Assembly: GCA_903970355.1 (NCBI GenBank)
Contig: CAJCIF010000165.1
Coordinates: 1 to 9,406, forward strand
Length of the DNA stretch: 9,406 bases
Source of the DNA: Actinomycetota bacterium
GTDB taxonomy: Bacteria > Cyanobacteriota > Vampirovibrionia > Obscuribacterales > Obscuribacteraceae
Reading direction: 5' to 3'
Shown here piece after piece: positions 1-6,594 of the stretch. The stretch's first letter is position 1. Each line of letters begins with the position of its first letter. A program made the translations under genes and the position numbers. Under the pieces are notes generated by a model. It did no database searches and was not told the origin of the DNA. It saw only the letters and a list, made by a program, of their open reading frames with translations.

Positions 1-9
1 TTCCGATCT
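1..9. other. Probable Illumina adapter remnant at contig end
   Basis: The window opens with TTCCGATCT, identical to the 3' end of the standard Illumina TruSeq/paired-end adapter (known adapter ends in GCTCTTCCGATCT). The match sits exactly at base 1. This suggests untrimmed adapter at a contig end rather than genomic sequence. The cupin ribosome binding site and coding region lie downstream and are not affected. Confidence 0.6.
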
Positions 10-54
10 CTGAAAGCGTGCGAGGCCCGTGTGTAAATGAGGTAAACTATTGAC

Positions 55-1002
55 ATGACTGAAATAGATTTACAAAAAGATGTCCAATTTTATGAATACA
101 CTCAGGCCGCTGATCCATTGGGCCGGGGCGCCATTACACAAGAGCCATATGCAGAGCTGTTGAGCCACCTGCACGAAAGTGGACCAACCAGAATTATTCA
201 ATTTGATTTAGCTGAAAAGCTGGTGAGCGAAGGTCCTATTACAAGCCCAAATTTGAGCGCTGCATTTGTACGCATAGAGGCCGGCAAGGAAATTATAACT
301 TCGGTAAATGCCACTTCTCAGCTTTTTTATGTAATTCGAGGCAGCGGAAAAACGGAGCGCGGCGATCTATCAATTGCCTGGAGTGAAGGCGATTTTATGG
401 TAGTGCCCGGTGGTACGGTAATGGTCCATTCTGCTGAGACCGATGCTGCTCTGTACTGGATAAATGACGAGCCCTTGCTGAAATATTTGGGTGCAACAGC
501 GACGGACGAAAGATTTTCGCCAACGCTCTACAAAGCTGAAGAATGCAAACGCGAATTGGAACGGGCAGCCGCAGATCCTGCCAGTAAGGATCGCAATCGT
601 AATTCGATTTTGCTCGCCAACAAAAATTTTCCACAAACAATGACGGTGACGCACACTCTCTGGGCAATGTTTGGTCTTTTACCGAAGGATGCCGTGCAAC
701 CACCGCATAGACATACCTCCGTAGCGCTGGATTTGATTCTTGATTGCAAACCGGGTTGTTACACCATGATTTCACGGCATAAGGATGCCGAAGGTAATTT
801 GATAAACCCAGTACGGCAAGATTGGAAGCCATATTCTGCATTCGTCACGCCTCCATTTTACTGGCATTCGCATCATAATGAATCGGGGGCAGATGCTCAC
901 TTGATACCAATTCAGGACGCAGGGCTTCAAACCCACATGCGAACATTAAACATTGAATTTGCTCATCCTGTCGTCAGGAAGGCGCTAGCTGAAAAGCTTT
1001 AG
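55..1002 (+). CDS. Bicupin protein, gentisate 1,2-dioxygenase-like
   Basis: A 315-residue soluble protein without a signal peptide, built of two cupin beta-barrels. The N-terminal barrel (about residues 65-140) keeps the fold signature (FYVIRGSGKT, then EGDFMVVPGG), but the usual HxH metal ligands are replaced (NATSQL at 85-90), so this barrel probably binds no metal. The C-terminal barrel (about 200-300) has PPHRH at 216-220 and YWHSHH at 269-274, a good set of histidines for one Fe or Mn ion. The family contains ring-cleaving dioxygenases of the gentisate/hydroxynaphthoate type, but in classical gentisate dioxygenase the N-terminal barrel holds the catalytic iron, so the exact substrate is open. 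The ATG at 55 follows GAGG (39-42) at a rather long spacing of 12 nt. The next gene begins 106 nt downstream on the same strand and encodes an oxidoreductase, which would fit a small aromatic or quinone metabolism unit (inference). Confidence 0.75.
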   Translation: MTEIDLQKDVQFYEYTQAADPLGRGAITQEPYAELLSHLHESGPTRIIQFDLAEKLVSEGPITSPNLSAAFVRIEAGKEIITSVNATSQLFYVIRGSGKTERGDLSIAWSEGDFMVVPGGTVMVHSAETDAALYWINDEPLLKYLGATATDERFSPTLYKAEECKRELERAAADPASKDRNRNSILLANKNFPQTMTVTHTLWAMFGLLPKDAVQPPHRHTSVALDLILDCKPGCYTMISRHKDAEGNLINPVRQDWKPYSAFVTPPFYWHSHHNESGADAHLIPIQDAGLQTHMRTLNIEFAHPVVRKALAEKL

Positions 1003-1050
1003 CCGTTGGTTGTCACCATCTAAGGCGAATTAATCGTGAAGGACAGGGGG

Positions 1051-1085
1051 TTCTGTTCTTAAGCGGACTAAACTCATTCTGTTCT
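1051..1085 (+). repeat. Direct repeat TTCTGTTCT in the leader of the quinone-reductase-like gene
   Basis: The 9-mer TTCTGTTCT occurs at 1051-1059 and again at 1077-1085, 26 bp apart start to start, in the 106-nt gap before the gene at 1109. It could be a pair of operator half-sites or chance. No convincing -35/-10 pair was identified here, so the two + strand genes may be co-transcribed. Confidence 0.25.
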
Positions 1086-1108
1086 AGGTTCTCAATGAGG
1101 TAGCTGCC

Positions 1109-2101
1109 ATGTCACGTGTAGTCGAATTCACAGAAATCGGCAAACCGGAAGTGCTGAAAATAGTATCAAAAGAGATACCATCCCCTGGCGCGAATGAGGT
1201 CAGAATACAAGTAAAAGCTCTCGGTCTGAATCGAGCGGAAGCTATGTTCAGAGCTGGGACTTATCTTGAGAATCCCGAACTACCGGCTCGGCTTGGCTAT
1301 GAAGCGGCTGGTATTGTGGAGTCGGTAGGATCCGGCGTTACGGAATTCAAAGTCGGTGATGTTGTAAGCACCGTGCCTGCTTTTTCTATGAACAAGTACG
1401 CAATGTATGGTGAACTCGTTTTGGCACCAACGTATTGTGTAGTCAAACATCCAAACAATCTTACTTTCGAAGAAGCAGCATCGATCTGGATGATGTATGT
1501 CACCGCATATGATGCATTGATCGGTACAGCAAAACTTAACGCGTCAGACACGGTCCTTATACCGGCTGCCTCTAGCAGCGTAGGGATTGCCGCCATACAA
1601 ATTACAAACGCTGTCGGTGCTAAATCCGTTGCCCTAACTCGCTCTAGCGCTAAGGCCGAACAATTGAAGCAGGCAGGCGCAGCTCATGTGATAGCAACTG
1701 AAGAGCAAGATCTCGTTGCGGAAGTAAAGCGCATCACAAACGGGAAAGGCGCAACTGTTGTTTATGATCCGGTTGGTGGCAGCACTTTTGTAAAGTTGCT
1801 CGCTGCATCAGCTCCGAAAGCAAGAGTTATTCTTTATGGTGCTCTAAGTACAGAGCCCACCGTGATTTCGCCATTGGAAGTCATAGGTAAGCAGCCCATC
1901 ATCACAGGCGCAATAATCACCACAACTAGTGGCGATCCTGCCAAATTGAAAGAAGCAGTTGAATTCGTAACGAGTGGCTTGAAGAAGGGCACGCTCAAAC
2001 CAGTTATCGCAAAGACTTTTCCGTTCGATAAAATTGTAGAAGCTCATAAATACCTTGAAGCGAATCAACAATTTGGAAAGATTGTCGTAACCGTTCCATA
2101 A
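1109..2101 (+). CDS. Zinc-independent medium-chain dehydrogenase/reductase (quinone oxidoreductase-like)
   Basis: A 330-residue cytoplasmic oxidoreductase of the MDR superfamily, close in length to family members. The N-terminal GroES-like domain (about 1-125) carries GYEAAGIVESVGSGV at 63-77 and the KVGDVV segment at 81-86. The catalytic-zinc cysteine of alcohol dehydrogenases is absent (LNRAEAMF at 40-47), which is typical of quinone oxidoreductase and other zinc-free reductases. The Rossmann domain (about 126-265) has AASSSVG at 153-159 in the dinucleotide-binding loop, where AAxGGVG is more usual, and then LTRSSAKAEQL, whose Arg/Ser residues suggest NADPH rather than NADH (inference). The likely reaction is NADPH-dependent reduction of a quinone or an enone. 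The ATG at 1109 is preceded by GAGG at 1097-1100 with 8 nt spacing, which is good. The stop lies 5 nt from the stop of the convergent MBL gene. Confidence 0.85.
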   Translation: MSRVVEFTEIGKPEVLKIVSKEIPSPGANEVRIQVKALGLNRAEAMFRAGTYLENPELPARLGYEAAGIVESVGSGVTEFKVGDVVSTVPAFSMNKYAMYGELVLAPTYCVVKHPNNLTFEEAASIWMMYVTAYDALIGTAKLNASDTVLIPAASSSVGIAAIQITNAVGAKSVALTRSSAKAEQLKQAGAAHVIATEEQDLVAEVKRITNGKGATVVYDPVGGSTFVKLLAASAPKARVILYGALSTEPTVISPLEVIGKQPIITGAIITTTSGDPAKLKEAVEFVTSGLKKGTLKPVIAKTFPFDKIVEAHKYLEANQQFGKIVVTVP

Positions 2102-2106
2102 CGGAA

Positions 2107-3099
2107 TCAAAAAGTATATCGATTGCCAACCGCTGAAGGTACTACTATGCCTTCACCAAAGGCGTTGACGAGTGCGCATAGCGCTCGCCAACCTGTGCAA
2201 TGTGCCGGCATGATTTGCTTTGGCGCGAATTCCTTGAGGTGTTCGATCGTATCGGGAATGATTTTTTCCAACGAACCAACCAGGTGGAGGCCACCAAAAA
2301 CTCCAAATACAGGTTCGCCGGGTAAAGTTGATTCCATGTGTTTGAGCACGTTGATTATTCCAGCATGAGAGCAAGCACTGAATACAATCAGTCCCTTGCC
2401 ATCCAAATCGGCCGCCACGTAGCGTTCGTCCATGATGAGTGGATCGGAACGCCAGGGAGTTTCTGGACCCTCTCTGCACATATGATCTACTCTTCCTTTC
2501 TCAAAACTCGTCACGCGCGGAATTTCTTCACTCAAATAGAAGAAGTTATCCAGGAGAGTTCGCCCTTCAATGTCATTCACGACTTCAGCACCAAAACTGG
2601 CAAGGTCTTTAGGGGAAGAAACTATCTGGAAGGGTATGATTCTGCCGTCTTTAAGTTGGGCTCCGCGCTCCAGAAACATTCCGGGATTCACATAGCAAGG
2701 CACCTTGCGCTTGCCGTTTTGGGTTATCTCAGTGATCGCTTCGGGCAAGGCTCCCATGTGATCCCAATGACCGTGTGATATCGCAACCGTTTCGACATCA
2801 TCGAGGGCAACACCGAGATTCCTGCAATTACGAACAAATATCGCGCCTTCGGGCCCGGCATCGAAGAGGAGCTTATGCCGAACCCCTCCGGCATAACCGG
2901 TTAACATCAGCGAAAGCCCAAGTTGTGCGCAGCATAAATTTGGTCCGGAAATTTCGTGCGCGCCGGCTTTGACGACGTTGGAAAATTCGGATGAAACGTT
3001 ATCCGGCTTCGAAGAGTAGTTGCCGCTGGCATTGTCGACCAGCACATCAACGACTAATTTATCGAGTGGTCGTAGTGATGGGCTCAAGTTTTTTTCCAA
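2107..3099 (-). CDS. MBL-fold metallohydrolase, COG1237 type
   Basis: A 330-residue metallo-beta-lactamase-fold protein. The metal motif SHGHWDH is at 108-114, followed by MGALPE. Further ligand-region motifs are CSHAG at 243-247, GGLHL at 270-274 and PAHCTG at 298-303. This set, with LLFDAGPEG at 77-85, is characteristic of COG1237 proteins, often annotated as 7,8-dihydropterin-6-yl-methyl-4-(beta-D-ribofuranosyl)aminobenzene-5'-phosphate synthase. The physiological substrate in most bacteria is not known. No signal peptide is seen. The longest frame starts at TTG (3099-3097), 2 nt after the rhomboid stop, with an in-frame TAA at 3117-3115 just upstream. A second TTG at codon 5 (3087-3085) has GGA about 7 nt in front and is a plausible alternative start. 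The tight spacing implies co-transcription and coupled translation with the rhomboid gene. Confidence 0.85.
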   Translation of the reverse strand: MEKNLSPSLRPLDKLVVDVLVDNASGNYSSKPDNVSSEFSNVVKAGAHEISGPNLCCAQLGLSLMLTGYAGGVRHKLLFDAGPEGAIFVRNCRNLGVALDDVETVAISHGHWDHMGALPEAITEITQNGKRKVPCYVNPGMFLERGAQLKDGRIIPFQIVSSPKDLASFGAEVVNDIEGRTLLDNFFYLSEEIPRVTSFEKGRVDHMCREGPETPWRSDPLIMDERYVAADLDGKGLIVFSACSHAGIINVLKHMESTLPGEPVFGVFGGLHLVGSLEKIIPDTIEHLKEFAPKQIMPAHCTGWRALCALVNAFGEGIVVPSAVGNRYTF

Positions 3100-3101
3100 A
3101 C

Positions 3102-4070
3102 TTACTGGTGTCGTTTATGCGTGTGGTGCACTGTATGGGCTGGTGAGGCGGTTCTAAAGTCGCCCGAGCGGCCAAGAGGGACGGAGTAACGAAGCGAAAC
3201 TCTGGTAGCCGGACCAGGAACTGCCGGTTTCTTTGCTTTTGATTGTTCTGTTTTTATGGTCGAAGAGGCTAGTGCCGGTTCGGTGTGAAAGGCTGGATAA
3301 AATGCTACCACTCCGACAGCAATTAGCGATAAACAAGCTCCAGCTAAACCGAATTTGCCGCCGTTATCCGCGTATGCAGCAGCGTCCGGATTTTTTCCAA
3401 ATATGCCCTGGAGTCCGGAGAAAAGAAGCGCAATAACTAGTCCGCATATAAAGCCACCAACGTGGGCGTGATACGCGATGCCTCCGGTGATACCAAACTT
3501 GCTCACAACTGATGCAAAAAGTACCTGGATAACGAACCAACCAGCAATGACGAGCAAGGATGGAACCATGTAAGTTCTAAAGGCTAGCCAAAAACAATTG
3601 TCTCCCCACCACACTTTGCATTTAGCTTCCGGAAAGAAAAACAAATAGGCAGCCATAACGCCTGCAATTGCACCACTGGCGCCCACGCTTGGCATGACGG
3701 AGGATTGGTTAAAGTAAATGTATGCCACTTCGGCGAAGATACCGCAACTCAAGTAAAAAACGAGATAAGTAAAATGCCCGAGACGGTCTTCAACGTTGTC
3801 TCCGAACAGGTAGAGTGCCCACATATTTCCAACGAAGTGAAGCAATCCGGCATGCACGAACATGGCAGAAAGCACAGTGATGTACTGAGGTAGGTCGTGC
3901 TGCGCAACTAATCGAGCCGGAATCGATCCATATTGCGAGTAAAAATGTTCTGGACCACCCGATGCACATTGCTGAAGTGTCCAACAAAAAATTATGGTGT
4001 TTAATCCGATCAAGAAGTAGTTGATAACCGGATAATTTGAGCTTTCGGCATCATCGCTGAGAATAAGCAT
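3102..4070 (-). CDS. Rhomboid family intramembrane serine protease
   Basis: A 322-residue polytopic membrane protein. The rhomboid signatures are all present: HFVGNMWAL at 78-86 (HxxGNMxxL), GASGAIAG at 130-137 with catalytic Ser132, and YHAHVGGF at 200-207 with catalytic His203. By eye the hydrophobic segments fall near 14-30, 66-88, 98-118, 128-147, 168-190, 200-219 and 240-260, a 6+1 arrangement with the additional helix at the C-terminal end. Rhomboids cleave membrane-spanning substrates inside the lipid bilayer. The last 60 or so residues are Pro/Lys-rich and end in a His/basic patch (HTVHHTHKRHQ), beyond the normal catalytic core. The ATG at 4070 has no close Shine-Dalgarno sequence; a GGAGG lies about 40 nt upstream, beyond a small hairpin. 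It is the first gene of a pair with the MBL gene. Confidence 0.93.
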   Translation of the reverse strand: MLILSDDAESSNYPVINYFLIGLNTIIFCWTLQQCASGGPEHFYSQYGSIPARLVAQHDLPQYITVLSAMFVHAGLLHFVGNMWALYLFGDNVEDRLGHFTYLVFYLSCGIFAEVAYIYFNQSSVMPSVGASGAIAGVMAAYLFFFPEAKCKVWWGDNCFWLAFRTYMVPSLLVIAGWFVIQVLFASVVSKFGITGGIAYHAHVGGFICGLVIALLFSGLQGIFGKNPDAAAYADNGGKFGLAGACLSLIAVGVVAFYPAFHTEPALASSTIKTEQSKAKKPAVPGPATRVSLRYSVPLGRSGDFRTASPAHTVHHTHKRHQ

Positions 4071-4087
4071 TACTAAAACAAAACGCT

Positions 4088-4103
4088 CGCAACACTCGTT
4101 GCG
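4088..4103. promoter_or_regulatory. Small perfect hairpin in the rhomboid leader
   Basis: CGCAAC-ACTC-GTTGCG is a perfect 6-bp stem with a 4-nt loop, 18 nt upstream of the rhomboid ATG. On the mRNA it lies between a distant GGAGG and the start codon. It may influence translation initiation, but no known riboregulator is recognised. Confidence 0.3.
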
Positions 4104-4137
4104 GCGCTCGCCTCCAGAAGAGTAAATTTGAAACTTA

Positions 4138-4155
4138 GTGTCAGACCGTTGACAC
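4138..4155. promoter_or_regulatory. Operator-like palindrome GTGTCA-N6-TGACAC
   Basis: A perfect inverted repeat with 6-bp arms and a 6-bp centre lies 68 bp upstream of the rhomboid start, in the 180-bp gap between the rhomboid and beta-lactamase genes. Its size and symmetry suit a dimeric repressor or activator site for the rhomboid-MBL pair. No regulator gene is present in the window. Function is inference only. Confidence 0.35.
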
Positions 4156-4250
4156 CACTATATTAGCTATTCGTAGACAACTCTTTACAAGTTTTAACCA
4201 ATAATTCAGCATGGTTGGCTAGATCAAAGCTTAGGAGAACATAAACCTAG

Positions 4251-4979
4251 CTAGAGCAATGTGAGTATTTTCATGGTCAATTCACTCGCTGTTTTGCCCC
4301 AGGCACCATCGGGTGCCTGAATGTTCGTGGCAAAAATATATGTTCTCTCTGGTTGTGCAAGGTAACCAACAAACCAGCCCAAGATCCATTTGCCATTCAC
4401 CCAATCGGACCCGGTTTTACCGTGGAGCGCGCCTTCTGGAATTCGATCGAGCTTAATCAAATTGCGCACAATGGCCATAGAACGCTTCGAAAACGGAAGC
4501 TGATCGTCGATCAGTTGGTTCAGGAAAGTCACTTGTTCGTCTGCAGAAATTTTGAGTGAGCTTCCCAACCAAAATTTGGTAATACCTCCGGAAATATCTT
4601 CATTACCATAATGCACTTTCTGGATGAATCCCTTCATGCGGTCTTCTCCTATGGCCGATGCAAGACGCTGAAAATACCAGACTACGGAATTTGACATTGC
4701 TGATTGCAAAGTCTGATCAGCGTTCCAACTGCTGATGTCGTATTTGGTGCCATCCCAAGCCATTGGATGGTTTTCGTTTTCCAGGACACCCGTTTCCAGA
4801 CCCACCAGGGCATTGAAAATTTTGAAGGTCGACATTGGCGACAATTGTGTGCTGCAAAGCTGAGGGTTATAGCGCACATACGAAAGCGTTTTCGTGTCAA
4901 ATAAAACAAAGCTGGCCTCATAATCTTCAAAGATCTTTTCTAGTTGTTCTTGCGCTAGCGCAACTTCTTGCTTGGCCAT
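4251..4979 (-). CDS. Class D (OXA-type) beta-lactamase domain protein lacking a signal peptide
   Basis: A 242-residue serine beta-lactamase-fold protein. Class D motifs appear in order: STFK at 50-53 (nucleophile Ser50, carbamylatable Lys53), SVV at 98-100 (SxV motif), YGN at 124-126, FWLG at 136-139 (active-site Trp region) and KTG at 188-190. Known class D enzymes hydrolyse beta-lactams in the periplasm after export; here the N-terminus (MAKQEVALAQ) is hydrophilic with no signal sequence, and the ATG lacks a Shine-Dalgarno. The frame is continuous with the upstream FAD oxidase except for one TAA, separated from this ATG by three codons (GTA AAA CGA). The protein may therefore be the C-terminal domain of a split or read-through fusion. 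By eye the conserved C-terminal Arg of OXA-10 (Arg250) is not visible (GAWGKTASEL at 225-234). It could be an antibiotic-hydrolysing enzyme, a penicillin-sensing domain or an enzyme with another substrate. Confidence 0.85.
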   Translation of the reverse strand: MAKQEVALAQEQLEKIFEDYEASFVLFDTKTLSYVRYNPQLCSTQLSPMSTFKIFNALVGLETGVLENENHPMAWDGTKYDISSWNADQTLQSAMSNSVVWYFQRLASAIGEDRMKGFIQKVHYGNEDISGGITKFWLGSSLKISADEQVTFLNQLIDDQLPFSKRSMAIVRNLIKLDRIPEGALHGKTGSDWVNGKWILGWFVGYLAQPERTYIFATNIQAPDGAWGKTASELTMKILTLL

Positions 4980-4988
4980 TCGTTTTAC

Positions 4989-6500
4989 TTAACCGACAAT
5001 GCTTTGAGGGAAGCGGAAAAAGTTATCGGGATCGTATTTGCGTTTTATTGAATTCAGCCGTCCCACATTATCTCCGTAGTACGCATGTCCCCAATTGCTT
5101 ATGTCGCGATCGCAGTAGTTTTGATACGCGTATCCTGAAACGTGTGGTTGCATAGCCTTGCGAAAATCATTAATCCAGTTGACGTTTTTAATATCGTTCG
5201 CCGCTTGAGCCCAGCTTATTTGGTAGTGCAAACAGTACTTTGTATCAGCGCGATGGCAAAACGCAGTGTCCTTTACTGGAATTCTATTTATTGCTCCGCC
5301 ATAGCTGTCGAATTGAACGCAGCTGCTGTCGGATGGGACTTCAGAAAGGGCATCGATTATGACCTTTATAGCAGCGTCATCCAAATTGGCGCGGACATAA
5401 TCTGAAGTGCTCTTAAATCGAGAATGCAATCGTGCGTGCACAGGCTCCGTAAGATCTTTAGACTGATCATTTTTTGCATGCTTTGTTGGCAGACCTGAAA
5501 ATTCTCTTTGCGCCTTGATGAAAGGCATTGAAACAACAGAGAATTTTTTCGGTTTGACCTTGTCTAGAATAGGATTCAGGAGGCTTTGGGCTTTTGCAGG
5601 AGATCCTAAATACATTGCAAGACCAAGTAGCGCGCCGGCCTTTTTAGAAGATACCGTCAAAATACTCGTCATTTTGTCATCGACCTGGCATGCCCAATCT
5701 TGCCATGCTCGCATTACATCTGCAGCTTCCTCCCACTTCCACCTCAAGCGTACGATCGAGACGTTTTCGATTGGATGCAGGTGAAAAGTAAATTCAGTGA
5801 CGATTCCGAAGTTGCCTCCTCCGCCCCCGCGGCAGGCCCAGAGCAGATCGCTATTTTGGTGCTCATCTGCAACAACAATGTTGCCATGGCAATCGACCAT
5901 TTTCACGCCAATGAGATTGTCGCAAGTAAGTCCCATAGAACGAGCCAGCAGTCCGTATCCACCGCCCAGTGTCGCTCCCGCTATTCCTACTGTTGCACAC
6001 GAGCCCACCGGTATCACACGCTGATCTTTCCAAAGAGTTTCGCATAAGGGCATGAGTGTGATGCCAGGTTGAACTTTGGCAATAGTTTTTTTTGCATTTA
6101 AAGTTACAGCCGTCATGTCGCCAACGTCTATAACAGTGCCTTTATCTATGAGTGAAAAAGCTTCATAACTATGACCACCGCTTCGGATAGATATAGGAAC
6201 TTTATTTCGCCGCGCCCATTTCACTGCCTCGATCACGTCATTGTCACTATTGCAGAATAGTATTGAAGCTGGTGACAAATCGAAGCGAGCATTATAATTT
6301 TTGCGCTCTTCGTTGTAGTCAGCATCTCCCGGAAAGAGGATACGGCCCTTTATTTTGGGACGCTCTAAATCCGAAATTGGTTTAGATAAGTTAGTGTCCT
6401 TGCAAAGTGCTTTTAAATCAACAATAGAACAGGCCAGCGTTGCCCCTGCACCTTTTAAAAAACCACGCCTGGAAATCCGCATTGCAACTATATCTATCAT
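4989..6500 (-). CDS. Tat-exported berberine bridge enzyme-like FAD oxidase
   Basis: A 503-residue flavoprotein, full length for its family. A twin-arginine signal, SRRGFLK at 10-16, is followed by a hydrophobic stretch to about residue 27 (TLAC at 21-24 is a weak lipobox), so export in folded form is expected. The FAD_binding_4 domain (about 75-245) contains IRSGGHSYEAF with His110, and GSCATVGIAGATLGGGYG with Cys168. These correspond to the two residues that hold FAD bicovalently in BBE-type oxidases. GGGGGNFGIVT lies at 225-235. The C-terminal BBE domain (about 458-500) has NYCDRDISNWGHAYYG and KYDPDNFFRFPQSI. Relatives oxidise sugars, alkaloids or other alcohols with O2, giving H2O2; this substrate is unknown. 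The longest frame begins at ATG 6500; Met7 (6482) would give a more typical Tat n-region, and neither start has a clear ribosome binding site. It is followed, in the same frame after one TAA, by the class D beta-lactamase domain. Confidence 0.92.
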   Translation of the reverse strand: MIDIVAMRISRRGFLKGAGATLACSIVDLKALCKDTNLSKPISDLERPKIKGRILFPGDADYNEERKNYNARFDLSPASILFCNSDNDVIEAVKWARRNKVPISIRSGGHSYEAFSLIDKGTVIDVGDMTAVTLNAKKTIAKVQPGITLMPLCETLWKDQRVIPVGSCATVGIAGATLGGGYGLLARSMGLTCDNLIGVKMVDCHGNIVVADEHQNSDLLWACRGGGGGNFGIVTEFTFHLHPIENVSIVRLRWKWEEAADVMRAWQDWACQVDDKMTSILTVSSKKAGALLGLAMYLGSPAKAQSLLNPILDKVKPKKFSVVSMPFIKAQREFSGLPTKHAKNDQSKDLTEPVHARLHSRFKSTSDYVRANLDDAAIKVIIDALSEVPSDSSCVQFDSYGGAINRIPVKDTAFCHRADTKYCLHYQISWAQAANDIKNVNWINDFRKAMQPHVSGYAYQNYCDRDISNWGHAYYGDNVGRLNSIKRKYDPDNFFRFPQSIVG

Positions 6501-6594
6501 CCGGCAACATAAGGCTTTGAAAAAATAGAAATATAGTCTAGATTATTTGGTACTTTTGCGTGGTTGTTCTTAAAGTCTAAATGGGGGGTTTATC
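6501..6594. promoter_or_regulatory. Divergent A/T-rich promoter region (oxidase / lipoprotein)
   Basis: These 94 bp separate two divergent genes, so promoters for both are expected here. On the + strand, TTGAAA (6517-6522) followed after 18 bp by GATTAT (6541-6546) is a fair sigma70-like candidate for the lipoprotein gene. Two copies of AGTCTA(A/G)AT (6535-6543 and 6574-6582) lie 39 bp apart and might be a binding repeat. No strong pair of boxes was found for the - strand. Confidence 0.35.

Noticed and set aside
2123..2972. Three + strand open frames opposite the MBL gene
   Set aside because: They lie antisense to a gene with clear catalytic motifs and show no domain signatures of their own.
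4150..4155. TTGACA as a + strand -35 box
   Set aside because: There is no -10 at the right distance and no + strand gene downstream. It is better explained as one arm of the palindrome at 4138-4155.
4196..4252. Possible terminator after the beta-lactamase gene (AACCA/TGGTT and AGCTTAGG/CCTAGCT pairings)
   Set aside because: The stems are short or bulged and there is no T-run after them on the - strand, so this is not strong enough to list.
5142..6047. Several + strand open frames opposite the FAD oxidase
   Set aside because: They are antisense to conserved FAD-binding and BBE motifs, with no recognisable domain.
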